The position numbers were made by a program, and so were the translations under genes. A stretch of DNA of 19,654 bases from CAZCAC01 sp964496575 (GTDB lineage Bacteria; Planctomycetota; UBA1135; GCA-002686595), in the NCBI GenBank assembly GCA_964496575.1, contig CAZCAC010000145.1, positions 1-19,654 on the forward strand. The letters are read 5' to 3'. Positions 1 to 7,128 of this stretch are shown one piece after another. The notes below the pieces were generated by a model that had not been told where the DNA came from, did no database searches, and was given only the letters and a program-made list of their open reading frames with translations. Each line of letters begins with the position of its first letter. The stretch's first letter is position 1.

Positions 1-32
1 CCCCTCGCCCTTCCGCTAGACTCCGCCTCGTC

Positions 33-1622
33 ATGGTCGAGCAACGCGCCCAATGGAAGTCCAAGCTGGGCTTCATCCTGGCCGCCTCGGGGTCCGCGAT
101 CGGGCTGGGGAACATCGTCGTCTTCTCGGGAAACGCCTACAAGTACGGCGGTGGCGCGTTTTACCTGCCCTACTTCATCGCGCTCTTCCTGGTCGGCATC
201 CCGATCATGATCCTCGAGTTCGGTCTCGGCGGACTGACGCGCAAGAGCTTTCCGCTGGCGATGCGCCAGGCGGGCGGGCGCGTCGGGGAGTTCGCCGGGT
301 GGTTCGCCATCCTGAACGCGGGGTTCATCACCATGTGGTACGTGACCCTGCTCGCCTGGGTCGTCGGCATGGGCGTCGGGGCGCTGAACGAGCAGGTCTT
401 CCTCGACCAGGTGAACGTCCCCTGGGTCGGCGAGAGCGGTATCGACCTCCAGGGGCCGAAGGGCTTCTTCTTCAACCTGATCTCCAGCTGGCAGCCGTTC
501 GTCTTCGTGCTGGTGGTCTGGGTGCTCAACGTGCTGCTCACCAGCCGCGGGACGAGGACGATCGAAGCCGCGGTGAAGGTGTTCGTGCCGCTGATGTGGC
601 TGGCCATGCTGGTGCTCGTGGTGCAGGGCGTCTTCCTGCTCGACGGAGGCTTCGACGGGGTCAAGGTCCTGTTCACGCCCACGATGGAGGCGCTGGAAAA
701 CCCGAAGATCTGGCGGGGCTCCGTGAGCCAGATCCTCTTCACGCTCTCACTCGGCTTCGGGGTCATGACCGCGTACGCGAGCTACCTCCCCAAGAAGTCG
801 GACATGACCCACAACGCGGTCACGACCAGCCTCTTGAACTGCGGTTTCGAGTGGCTCGCCGGAGTCGCCATCTTCTCGGTCCTGTTCGTGTACACGATCC
901 AGCCGACGGCCTCGACGATCTCGATGATGTACTTCGTCGTTCCGTGGGGGATCAAGGCGCTGCCGGTCGACCATCAGATCTTCGGCGTCGCGTTCTTCGG
1001 CCTGCTCCTGATCGCCGGCCTGACCTCGAGCATGTCGCTCCTGGAAGCGCTGGTCGCGGCGGTGCTGGACAAGTTCCGCGCCGCGCGCAAGAAGGTCCTG
1101 GTCATCGCCCTCTTCGCCGGGGCGGCCGGGTCGTGCGCTTTCGCCGTCCCGACGGTGGTCAACGCGTCCCTGTCGGACGACGGCACGCTGGGTTTTACAC
1201 TGCTCGACATCTTCGCGCACTGGTCGTTCGACACCGGGCTGATGATCGTCGCCATCGTCGAGTGCCTGGTCATCGGGTGGGGCATCGGCTCGGAGAAGAT
1301 CCGCGCCTACGTCAACGAGCACAGCCGGTTCCGGATCGGGATCTGGTTCGACGTGCTGATCCGATGGCTGATCCCCGGGGTGCTCGGGTACATCCTGGTG
1401 ACCAACCTGATCACCGAGGGTCGGGACCTCGGGGTGTACGGGAGCAATTTCACCGAGAACTACACCATCACCGAGGGCTTCCTGGGCTGGCTCCTGCCCC
1501 TCCTGCCGATACTCTCCCTCGCCGTCTGGATCGCCGGAACGGTGGGCGGCGCGTTCCTCCTCTCGCGGGGTGCTCCGCCGCCGGAGCCGACTGCGGGCCC
1601 GGACCCGGGAGGTGAGGCATGA
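33..1622 (+). CDS. Sodium-dependent transporter, NSS/SNF family
   Basis: This 529-residue, strongly hydrophobic protein matches the neurotransmitter:sodium symporter fold (about 12 membrane helices), which imports amino acids or other small amines with Na+ across the inner membrane. Seen in the sequence: the TM1 Na+-site signature GSAIGLGN (residues 20-27), GGGAF at 39-43, the unwound TM6 motif FTLSLGFG (236-243) followed by YASY, and GLTSS in TM8 (329-333). The length is normal for the bacterial family. Odd points: the usual W-R-F-P after GLGN is replaced by V-V-F-S, and the TM10 Asp expected to pair with that Arg also appears absent (Ala396), so the LeuT-type outer gate salt bridge is missing. 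The ATG at 33 has no clear ribosome site in the short sequence available. The gene overlaps the next by 4 nt (ATGA), so the two are probably co-translated. The family is certain; the substrate is unknown. Confidence 0.93.
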   Translation: MVEQRAQWKSKLGFILAASGSAIGLGNIVVFSGNAYKYGGGAFYLPYFIALFLVGIPIMILEFGLGGLTRKSFPLAMRQAGGRVGEFAGWFAILNAGFITMWYVTLLAWVVGMGVGALNEQVFLDQVNVPWVGESGIDLQGPKGFFFNLISSWQPFVFVLVVWVLNVLLTSRGTRTIEAAVKVFVPLMWLAMLVLVVQGVFLLDGGFDGVKVLFTPTMEALENPKIWRGSVSQILFTLSLGFGVMTAYASYLPKKSDMTHNAVTTSLLNCGFEWLAGVAIFSVLFVYTIQPTASTISMMYFVVPWGIKALPVDHQIFGVAFFGLLLIAGLTSSMSLLEALVAAVLDKFRAARKKVLVIALFAGAAGSCAFAVPTVVNASLSDDGTLGFTLLDIFAHWSFDTGLMIVAIVECLVIGWGIGSEKIRAYVNEHSRFRIGIWFDVLIRWLIPGVLGYILVTNLITEGRDLGVYGSNFTENYTITEGFLGWLLPLLPILSLAVWIAGTVGGAFLLSRGAPPPEPTAGPDPGGEA

Positions 1623-2068
1623 GAGTCGCGATGAGCACGCTCTGCCTGCTGATCTGTCTCGCCGGGAGCGCCGGTGCGCAGGAGGTGGGCCTCGTGATCG
1701 AAGGCTACGCCCCAGGGGAGCGGGAGCTGGTCGAAGGCGAGACCTACCCGGTCCGCGCCACCGGAGGAAGGCTCTGGGGCCTGCACATCACCTACCGCCC
1801 GGGCAGCGACGTCGAGGACACGAAGTCCTTCGTCTCTCCCCCGGACGGCGTCGCGGAGTGGACTCCCGCCCACGCAGGGCTGGCCCGGCTCGAGGCCTGG
1901 ATCACCCCGGCGGGCGGCGGGGAGACGGTCGCGCACGAACAGATGGTCTCGGTTCGGTTCGGATCCACGCTCACCACCGGACTCTTCGTGATGCTGGTGG
2001 CGGGACTGATCCTCTTCGGCGGGGCGTTCGTCTCGATCCGGGCCCTGTTGCGCGGACAGAAGGAGTAG
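1619..2068 (+). CDS. Small exported protein with C-terminal membrane anchor, coupled to the NSS transporter
   Basis: I do not recognise a named family for this 149-residue protein. Visible features: an N-terminal signal peptide with likely cleavage after AGSAGA (residue 20), an approximately 95-residue extracytoplasmic segment that looks beta-rich and Ig-like, and one hydrophobic helix at about residues 119-142 followed by a short basic tail (RALLRGQKE). This predicts a periplasmic domain tethered to the inner membrane. Its ATG overlaps the TGA of the upstream transporter (ATGA), which suggests translational coupling and a functional partnership, perhaps as an accessory or stabilising subunit. 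Small partner subunits are known for some bacterial NSS transporters (MetP/MetS), but MetS is much shorter and has no ectodomain, so this would be a different kind of partner. That role is inference from position only. The gene ends 16 nt before the convergent DUF418 gene. Confidence 0.85.
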   Translation: MRVAMSTLCLLICLAGSAGAQEVGLVIEGYAPGERELVEGETYPVRATGGRLWGLHITYRPGSDVEDTKSFVSPPDGVAEWTPAHAGLARLEAWITPAGGGETVAHEQMVSVRFGSTLTTGLFVMLVAGLILFGGAFVSIRALLRGQKE

Positions 2069-2084
2069 GGACCGGGCGGCCGGA

Positions 2085-3413
2085 TCACTCCGGCGCCCCG
2101 CGTCCCACCCGCATCGGCTGCCGCTTCCAGTACGTCAGTGACCGCCACAACCACTCCATCGGCCCGAAGCGGAAGCGCTTCAGCCACCACGGGCTGTAGA
2201 GCAGCTGCAGCACCCAGATGGCGAAGACGATCCAGATCAGGCCGAAGCGGTTGACCGAGCCGAAGAGGCCGAAACCGAAGCCGTAGAAGAGGGTCGTGCA
2301 GAGGATCGTCTGCGTGAAGTAGTTGGTGAAGGCCATCCGCCCCACCGCGGCCAGCCGGTCGGTCAACCACCGGAGCAGGCCGGCCTTGCAGATCAGCATC
2401 ACCAGCGCGACGTGGCCCAGGGCGATCAGGATGCTGCCGACGGAACCGTAGTGGACTCCCTCACTGAGCAGGTAGACGACCTCGAAGTCGTGGGCGATGA
2501 GCTGCTCGGATCCGTAGAGCTGCAAGGGCAGGCCGATGCCGTAGCCGAGCACCAGCATCCCGACGTAGAAGCCGCGAGAGCGCGCCGCGGAGAAGACCCC
2601 CGCCTTCATCATCGCCATCCCGATCAACATCAGACCCAGCGCCCGCCAGAGCATGAAGAACAGCAGCGCCTGCGTCTGCATCATCATCGACTCGGGAACG
2701 CGTTGCGCGAGGTTGTCCAGGTAGCCACCCCGGTAGGCGTCGATCTCGGCCTGCTGCGCCTCCGGGTCGGCGCTCATCTCCGCGACCGTCTCTCGCCAGG
2801 CCTCCAGCAGCTGCTCCTCCTCTCGGGTCACGCTCTCCCCGTTCGCGATCGACTCCTCGGCGGCCACCGCGACGTCGCGCAGCGTCCCCAGCGCAAAACC
2901 GGAGCCGAGGTGGATCAGCATGCCGAAGCCGATCACCAGCACGCCGAGGATGATCAGCGTGCGCGGGGAGCGGCGCCGGAACAGGTAGATCAGGAAGGCG
3001 CACAGGGCGTAGGTGACCAGGATGTCGCCGTACCACATGAAGTAGGCGTGGATCATCCCCAGGAGCAACAGCCAGAGGGTCCGGCGATACCACACGCCCC
3101 CGAAGCCGCGGCGACCCGCTTCCTCCGCTCGCTGGTGCATCAGGATCACCCCGGCGCCGAAGAGCATCGAGAAGATGGCCATCATCTTCTGCAGGAAGAG
3201 GAGCGAGCCGAACTTCCAGGTCAACAGGTCGAGCCCCTCGAAGCCGCCCGCCGACGCGGGATCGAAGAAGATCGTGCCGGGCAACGCGAAGAAGTCGATG
3301 TTGATCACCAGGATCCCCAGCAGGGCGACGCCCCGCAGGATGTCGACGCTGTCGACCCGCTGGCTCTCCACGACCGGCTGGATGGTGGGTTGGCTGGAAA
3401 CCGCGCTGTTCAC
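2085..3413 (-). CDS. DUF418 / YeiB-like integral membrane protein
   Basis: The 442-residue multispanning protein opens with a polar stretch and then R-x-DSVDILRGVALLGILVIN, the hallmark N-terminus of the DUF418/YeiB group. It closes with the DUF418 C-terminal block (AVGRMAFTNY, then FGPMEWLWRSLTYW). A hydrophilic, Glu-rich loop of about 75 residues (around 205-265) interrupts the helices. The GTG at 3413 is chosen because AGGGAG lies 6 nt upstream and the conserved region starts soon after; the frame stays open a further 60 codons to an ATG at 3593, but that extension is low-complexity and crosses into the divergent gene. The biochemical function of the family is not settled; it has been linked to transport and acyl-transferase-like membrane folds. 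It is divergent from the serine hydrolase gene. Confidence 0.85.
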   Translation of the reverse strand: MNSAVSSQPTIQPVVESQRVDSVDILRGVALLGILVINIDFFALPGTIFFDPASAGGFEGLDLLTWKFGSLLFLQKMMAIFSMLFGAGVILMHQRAEEAGRRGFGGVWYRRTLWLLLLGMIHAYFMWYGDILVTYALCAFLIYLFRRRSPRTLIILGVLVIGFGMLIHLGSGFALGTLRDVAVAAEESIANGESVTREEEQLLEAWRETVAEMSADPEAQQAEIDAYRGGYLDNLAQRVPESMMMQTQALLFFMLWRALGLMLIGMAMMKAGVFSAARSRGFYVGMLVLGYGIGLPLQLYGSEQLIAHDFEVVYLLSEGVHYGSVGSILIALGHVALVMLICKAGLLRWLTDRLAAVGRMAFTNYFTQTILCTTLFYGFGFGLFGSVNRFGLIWIVFAIWVLQLLYSPWWLKRFRFGPMEWLWRSLTYWKRQPMRVGRGAPE

Positions 3414-3533
3414 GAGCGTCTCCCTGGGGTGCTCTGGGGGTCTGGGGTTCTCGTTCTCTTCCCTCGCAGCTCGCGGCGGCGAGACCGGCGCGAGTGTGCT
3501 AGCCTCGCCGCCGAAGCCCGGTATTCGCGCCGA

Positions 3534-3562
3534 CTGACGGTCGATTTCGCCTCTTCTGTAAA
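3534..3562 (+). promoter_or_regulatory. Candidate promoter of the serine hydrolase gene
   Basis: CTGACG (3534-3539) and TGTAAA (3557-3562) lie 17 nt apart, each matching the sigma-70 consensus at 4 of 6 positions. The -10 ends 19 nt before the ATG at 3582, inside the 168-bp gap between two divergent genes. This was found by eye and is not statistically assessed; promoter consensus in this lineage may differ. Confidence 0.3.
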
Positions 3563-3581
3563 ACGCCTCTCGCCCCCGACC

Positions 3582-4997
3582 ATGTCCACCCACCTCCTGC
3601 TCAGCGCTCTCGCTCTCCTTCCACCGCCCCAGGACGCCGCCCCCCCGCTGGTCCCCGAGGCGATCGTCGAGGTGGGCCTGTGCTTCGGGGCGAAACGAAT
3701 CGCCTCGGGCGTCTTCCTCGGCGGGCGCACCGTGGAGTCGCTCCTCGCCGAGGAGTTCGCCCCGGAGACACTGCTCGACCAGCTCCTCGCCCCGCTGATC
3801 GTGCCGGAGGTCGACCGCGAGGCGGGCCGAGTCACCGTCCGCGGCCTCGGGATGGAGCGCGTCGCCATCTACCGGCCGGGGCTGGGATGCGTGCTGGTCA
3901 ATGGGCGCAGCGAGGAGGAGCTGCGCGGCGACGATCGCGGAGTGCCGCGCTCGACGCTGGAGCTCGCCCCGGAGATTCCCTGGCCGCTCGGCGACGGCGG
4001 GGTGGCCGGCGAGCCCGGCGAGGACGTCGACGCGGAGAAGCTACAGGCGGCGCTGGCGTACGCCTTCGACGAGCCCACGGGCGGCCCCGCGCGCCGGACG
4101 CGGGCGGTGGTCGTCGTCCATCGGGGCGAGATCATCGCCGAGCGCTACGCGGACGGGTTCTCCATCACCAGTCGCCTCGAGGGCTGGTCGATGACCAAGT
4201 CGGTCCTGAGCGCGCTGGTCGGGATCCGGATCGGCCTGGGAAAGCTCTCCCTCGAGCAGGATCACCTGCTGCCGGAGTGGAGTGACGCGGAGGATCCCCG
4301 CTCGGCGATCACCGTCGATCATCTCCTGCGAATGAGCTCGGGGCTGGATTGGAACGAGACCTACTCCGATCCGACCGCGGGGCCGGCCCAGATGCTCTTC
4401 GTCGCGCCGAGCACCACAGCCTTCGCGGCGCGCTCGGAGCTCGCCGTCGAGCCGGATACGAGATGGTCCTACTCGAGCGGAACCAGCAACATCCTCTCCG
4501 GCGTGCTGCGCGCCTCCTTCGAGGAAGACGCCGACTACCACGCCTTCCCGCGTACGGCGCTGTTCGCTGCGGTCGGCATGCGCAGCGCGGTGATGGAGAC
4601 CGATCCGGCCGGCAACTTCGTCGGATCGTCCTTTTGCTTCGCGACCGCGCGCGACTGGGCGCGCTTCGGCCTGCTGTACCTCGGCGACGGTGTCTTCGCG
4701 GGAAAGCGCGTCCTGCCCGAAGGATGGGTCGAGCGGTCGGTCGAGCCGACCCCCACGTCGAGGCGCGGGCGCTACGGCCGACACTGGTGGCTCAACGCGG
4801 GTCCGTCAGGCGACCCGGACCGCCGCCCCTCCCCCGAGCTCCCCGCCGACATCTTCCGCGCCGAGGGCTTCGAGGGGCAGACGGTGGCCGTGCTCCCTTC
4901 ACACGAGCTGGTCGTCGTGCGGCTAGGCTGCACCAAGAACGGACGCGGGTTCTCGATGAACCGCTTGCTCACCGGAGTGATCGCCGCGGTGGAGTGA
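3582..4997 (+). CDS. Secreted serine hydrolase, beta-lactamase/6-aminohexanoate-hydrolase-like
   Basis: The 471-residue protein belongs to the serine beta-lactamase-like (class C / penicillin-binding protein fold) hydrolases. Seen: a hydrophobic N-terminus, probably a signal peptide ending near PPPQDAA, an N-terminal region of about 120 residues preceding the catalytic domain, the nucleophile motif S203-M-T-K206, the second motif Y297-S-S in the context YSSGTSN, and G-F-E-G-Q (429-433) near the C-terminus where the KTG-like element sits. The YSSGTSN context is more typical of esterases and 6-aminohexanoate-dimer-hydrolase relatives than of true beta-lactamases, so an esterase or amidase acting outside the cytoplasm is more likely than antibiotic resistance. 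The start at 3582 gives a signal peptide and follows a plausible promoter; the same frame is open further upstream only as antisense to the neighbouring gene. Confidence 0.88.
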   Translation: MSTHLLLSALALLPPPQDAAPPLVPEAIVEVGLCFGAKRIASGVFLGGRTVESLLAEEFAPETLLDQLLAPLIVPEVDREAGRVTVRGLGMERVAIYRPGLGCVLVNGRSEEELRGDDRGVPRSTLELAPEIPWPLGDGGVAGEPGEDVDAEKLQAALAYAFDEPTGGPARRTRAVVVVHRGEIIAERYADGFSITSRLEGWSMTKSVLSALVGIRIGLGKLSLEQDHLLPEWSDAEDPRSAITVDHLLRMSSGLDWNETYSDPTAGPAQMLFVAPSTTAFAARSELAVEPDTRWSYSSGTSNILSGVLRASFEEDADYHAFPRTALFAAVGMRSAVMETDPAGNFVGSSFCFATARDWARFGLLYLGDGVFAGKRVLPEGWVERSVEPTPTSRRGRYGRHWWLNAGPSGDPDRRPSPELPADIFRAEGFEGQTVAVLPSHELVVVRLGCTKNGRGFSMNRLLTGVIAAVE

Positions 4998-5109
4998 GCG
5001 CTGCTCGCAATGCGGCGAGGGCACGGGAGGTGCTCGCCGGAGACCCGAGCTGAGGACGCGAGCTCGTCGGTCTCTCGGATCGGGGTACCACCCGATACCG
5101 GGCGAATCC

Positions 5110-5126
5110 TCGCTCGGCTCGAGCGA
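5110..5126. repeat. Short inverted repeat upstream of the Cys-rich peptide gene
   Basis: TCGCTCG (5110-5116) and CGAGCGA (5120-5126) form a perfect 7-bp inverted repeat with a 3-nt loop, about 28 nt upstream of the candidate -35. It could be an operator or the tail of a terminator for the upstream hydrolase gene. No T-run follows, and GC-rich DNA makes chance repeats common. Confidence 0.3.
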
Positions 5127-5153
5127 ACAGGGGTGGCTCAGGCCGGCCAACCA

Positions 5154-5182
5154 GTGACAGATCCGACCACGGCCGATACGAT
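5154..5182 (+). promoter_or_regulatory. Candidate promoter of the Cys-rich peptide/radical SAM operon
   Basis: GTGACA (5154-5159, 5 of 6 to TTGACA) and TACGAT (5177-5182, 4 of 6 to TATAAT) are separated by exactly 17 nt. The -10 lies 53 nt before the ATG at 5236, leaving a leader of about 45 nt. It sits in the 238-bp gap after the hydrolase gene, where a promoter for the new operon is expected. Recognised by eye only. Confidence 0.4.
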
Positions 5183-5235
5183 CATCCACATCTGCTTCGT
5201 TCGGCCCTGCTCTCCTGAACGTCATGGAGGCTCGA

Positions 5236-5589
5236 ATGACCGTTGCACGCATCCGGAAGATGAAGACCAGGCGGACGGACGCCTTGGCCTTGCAGCGACA
5301 GGGGGCCCATGAGCGCGCCCGACGTGTCGCCAGTACCATCGTCACCCTCGGCAAGAGTCCCCGGCGGGCGAAGGTACGCATTGCGAGAGCCTTCATCGCT
5401 CTCGGCACGAACCCCGAGGAAACGCGCCGCATGTCCGCGGCCAAGTGTTTCTGTCTCGCCTGCGCTTGCGGCGCCTGCAATTGCGCCGGAGGCGGCAAGT
5501 GGACCGATCGCATGGCGGGCGTTCGTCGCATCAACAACGTCAGCAATTCGAGGGTGGTCGATTGGGCCGCCAGCCTTCCGAAAGGTTGA
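5236..5589 (+). CDS. Cys-rich peptide, probable RiPP precursor of the adjacent radical SAM maturase
   Basis: The gene encodes 117 residues in three parts: a strongly basic, Arg-rich N-terminal region (1-69) without a signal peptide; a block with all six cysteines of the protein (71, 73, 76, 78, 81, 83) in the pattern C-x-C-x2-C-x-C-x2-C-x-C; and a GGG-containing tail of about 34 residues (84-117). The block reads as three five-residue units, CFCLA, CACGA and CNCAG. The ATG at 5236 is chosen because GGAGG (5226-5230) sits 5 nt upstream; another ATG at 5224 overlaps that ribosome site. The stop is 15 nt before the radical SAM gene, so they form an operon. By analogy with Cys-rich peptides paired with SPASM maturases (SCIFF/CteB and clostridial CcpM types), this is inferred to be a substrate that receives thioether or other crosslinks, with residues 1-69 as leader. 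The alternative is a metallothionein-like metal-binding protein, since C-x-C pairs also bind metals. I recognise no named family for the peptide. Confidence 0.75.
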   Translation: MTVARIRKMKTRRTDALALQRQGAHERARRVASTIVTLGKSPRRAKVRIARAFIALGTNPEETRRMSAAKCFCLACACGACNCAGGGKWTDRMAGVRRINNVSNSRVVDWAASLPKG

Positions 5590-5604
5590 TCGAGAGTCCG
5601 CCCC

Positions 5605-7116
5605 GTGGTGGAGGACCGGCACACACGCCCATTCATGATGGGCACCAGCGCGGTGAAACCGCTGATCAAGAAGCTGCAGACGGACCGGAACAAGTACGTC
5701 TACGACGCGAATACGAATGACATCCTCCGCGTGGATGACGTGGTCTACGACCTCGTCGACTCAATCGGAGGCGTTCCCCGCGAGGAACTCGTTACCAGGT
5801 TCGCGAAAAAGCACGGCGAACCCGCGGTTCGAGATGCGCTCGAACAGATCGATGAGTTCTGCAAGGGCTCCTCGTTCCTGTCTTCGGGGAGACCCTCGCG
5901 GCTCGAGTTCCCTCTGTCCCGGGAACAGCTCGAGGAGGTGCTCGACAGGAATCTCGGGCACCTCATCCTCGGGATCACCGAGGCCTGCAACCTGAGGTGC
6001 CGCTACTGCGTGTACTCCGGGGATTACCCCTACCAGCGCCGTCATGGCGTCCGTCACATGAGCCCCGAGGTGGCGAAGGCTGCGGTGGAGTTCTACGCTC
6101 GCCACAGCCGAGACTGCGAGGACGTCTCCATCGGGTTCTACGGTGGGGAGCCCCTGCTCAACTTCCCGGTCATCGAGGAGTGTGTTCTTCATATCCGGAA
6201 GACCATTGACCGGGAGATCCTCCTCAACATCACGACCAACGGCACGCTGCTGACGGGAGCTGTAGGTGACTTCCTGGTGGAGAACGACGTGTACGCCACC
6301 GTCAGTCTCGATGGGCCTCGTGCCGTCCACGACAGATACCGGGTGACGGCGAATGGTGAAGGGACCTTCGATACAGTCCTGACGAACCTGAGATCACTGA
6401 AGCGTCGGCATCCAGAGTACTACTGTTCGCACGTCACCTTCGGCGCCGTACTCGGCCCCCCCCTCGAAGTAGGCGAACGGCGGAGGTTCTTCGCGGAGGA
6501 CGAAGCCACCCGGGACAACCGATTGAACCTCAGCGACGTCGATGCGACGGATACGCACTTCTTCGACGGGGTGGATCCATCGAGCCTCGCTTGCGACGAG
6601 CTCGTCGAGCTACGTCAGTCCTTCATCGAGGCGTGCGCGGCCGGTACACCGAGAGAGGACGAGTTCCTGAAGTCGTTGTACGAGAAGAACCTGCTCAAGA
6701 TCTACAAGAGGAGGCTGTTCGAGGGATTCGACCCGGCTCACTATCCAAACGGTATCTGTGTGCCCGGTGTGCGTCGACTCTTCGTCGGTGTCGACGGAGG
6801 TTTCTACCTCTGCGAGAGGATCAACGACGGATTGAAGATCGGCAACGTGGAGACGGGCTTCGACCACGGCGTGATTCACGAGCTCATTCAGGACTACTGC
6901 GCCCTCAACGCGAAGGCCTGCTGCGATTGCTGGGCCGTGAGGCTGTGTGGCGCCTGTTTCGTCTCGGCCTTCACCAACAAGCTGGACGAGGCCAAGATGG
7001 CCGAGTCCTGCCGGCTGCAGCGAGAGGCCATCGAGCACGATCTCAACGTCTTCGCTTCGATCCTGGAGCGGGCTCCCCGGGCCCTGGACTACATGAAGGA
7101 GATGAGCTTGAGCTGA
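5605..7116 (+). CDS. Radical SAM/SPASM peptide maturase
   Basis: This 503-residue enzyme carries the radical SAM cluster motif C128-x3-C132-x2-C135 (ACNLRCRYC), the GGEP SAM-binding motif (180-183), a TTNGT strand motif (210-214) and VSLDGP (233-238). Its C-terminal SPASM region has Cys at 385, 403, 432, 439, 440, 442, 448, 451 and 469, enough for two auxiliary Fe-S clusters. The N-terminal roughly 90 residues (KYVYDANTNDILRVDD, 30-45) resemble the PqqD-like peptide-recognition region of Cys-rich peptide maturases such as CcpM and the SCIFF maturase CteB. It probably uses a 5'-deoxyadenosyl radical to crosslink the Cys-rich peptide encoded 15 nt upstream; this pairing is inference. The start is uncertain: GTG at 5605 has a weak GAGAG 8 nt upstream, while in-frame ATGs at 5635 and 5638 would give a protein 10-11 residues shorter. 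A C-terminal SPASM plus precursor neighbour argues against a sulfatase-maturase role. Confidence 0.93.
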   Translation: MVEDRHTRPFMMGTSAVKPLIKKLQTDRNKYVYDANTNDILRVDDVVYDLVDSIGGVPREELVTRFAKKHGEPAVRDALEQIDEFCKGSSFLSSGRPSRLEFPLSREQLEEVLDRNLGHLILGITEACNLRCRYCVYSGDYPYQRRHGVRHMSPEVAKAAVEFYARHSRDCEDVSIGFYGGEPLLNFPVIEECVLHIRKTIDREILLNITTNGTLLTGAVGDFLVENDVYATVSLDGPRAVHDRYRVTANGEGTFDTVLTNLRSLKRRHPEYYCSHVTFGAVLGPPLEVGERRRFFAEDEATRDNRLNLSDVDATDTHFFDGVDPSSLACDELVELRQSFIEACAAGTPREDEFLKSLYEKNLLKIYKRRLFEGFDPAHYPNGICVPGVRRLFVGVDGGFYLCERINDGLKIGNVETGFDHGVIHELIQDYCALNAKACCDCWAVRLCGACFVSAFTNKLDEAKMAESCRLQREAIEHDLNVFASILERAPRALDYMKEMSLS

Positions 7117-7128
7117 TGAGCCCTCTCG

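Noticed and set aside
2412..3581. Upstream extension of the serine hydrolase frame (would give an 861-residue protein)
   Set aside because: The extension is antisense to the DUF418 gene, is low-complexity (His, Gln, Glu, Arg-rich) and has no domain; it is a GC-rich shadow. The signal peptide begins at 3582.
3582..4997. Annotation of the serine hydrolase as an antibiotic-resistance beta-lactamase
   Set aside because: The YSSGTSN context and N-terminal extension fit esterase/6-aminohexanoate-hydrolase relatives better, and there is no regulator or mobile context.
5010..5312. 100-residue ORF upstream of and overlapping the Cys-rich peptide
   Set aside because: No ribosome site, no recognisable domain, and it overlaps the better supported peptide frame and the candidate promoter.
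5182..5622. 146-residue antisense ORF over the Cys-rich peptide
   Set aside because: The plus-strand frame has a good ribosome site, a strong Cys pattern and operon spacing; the antisense protein has no such features.
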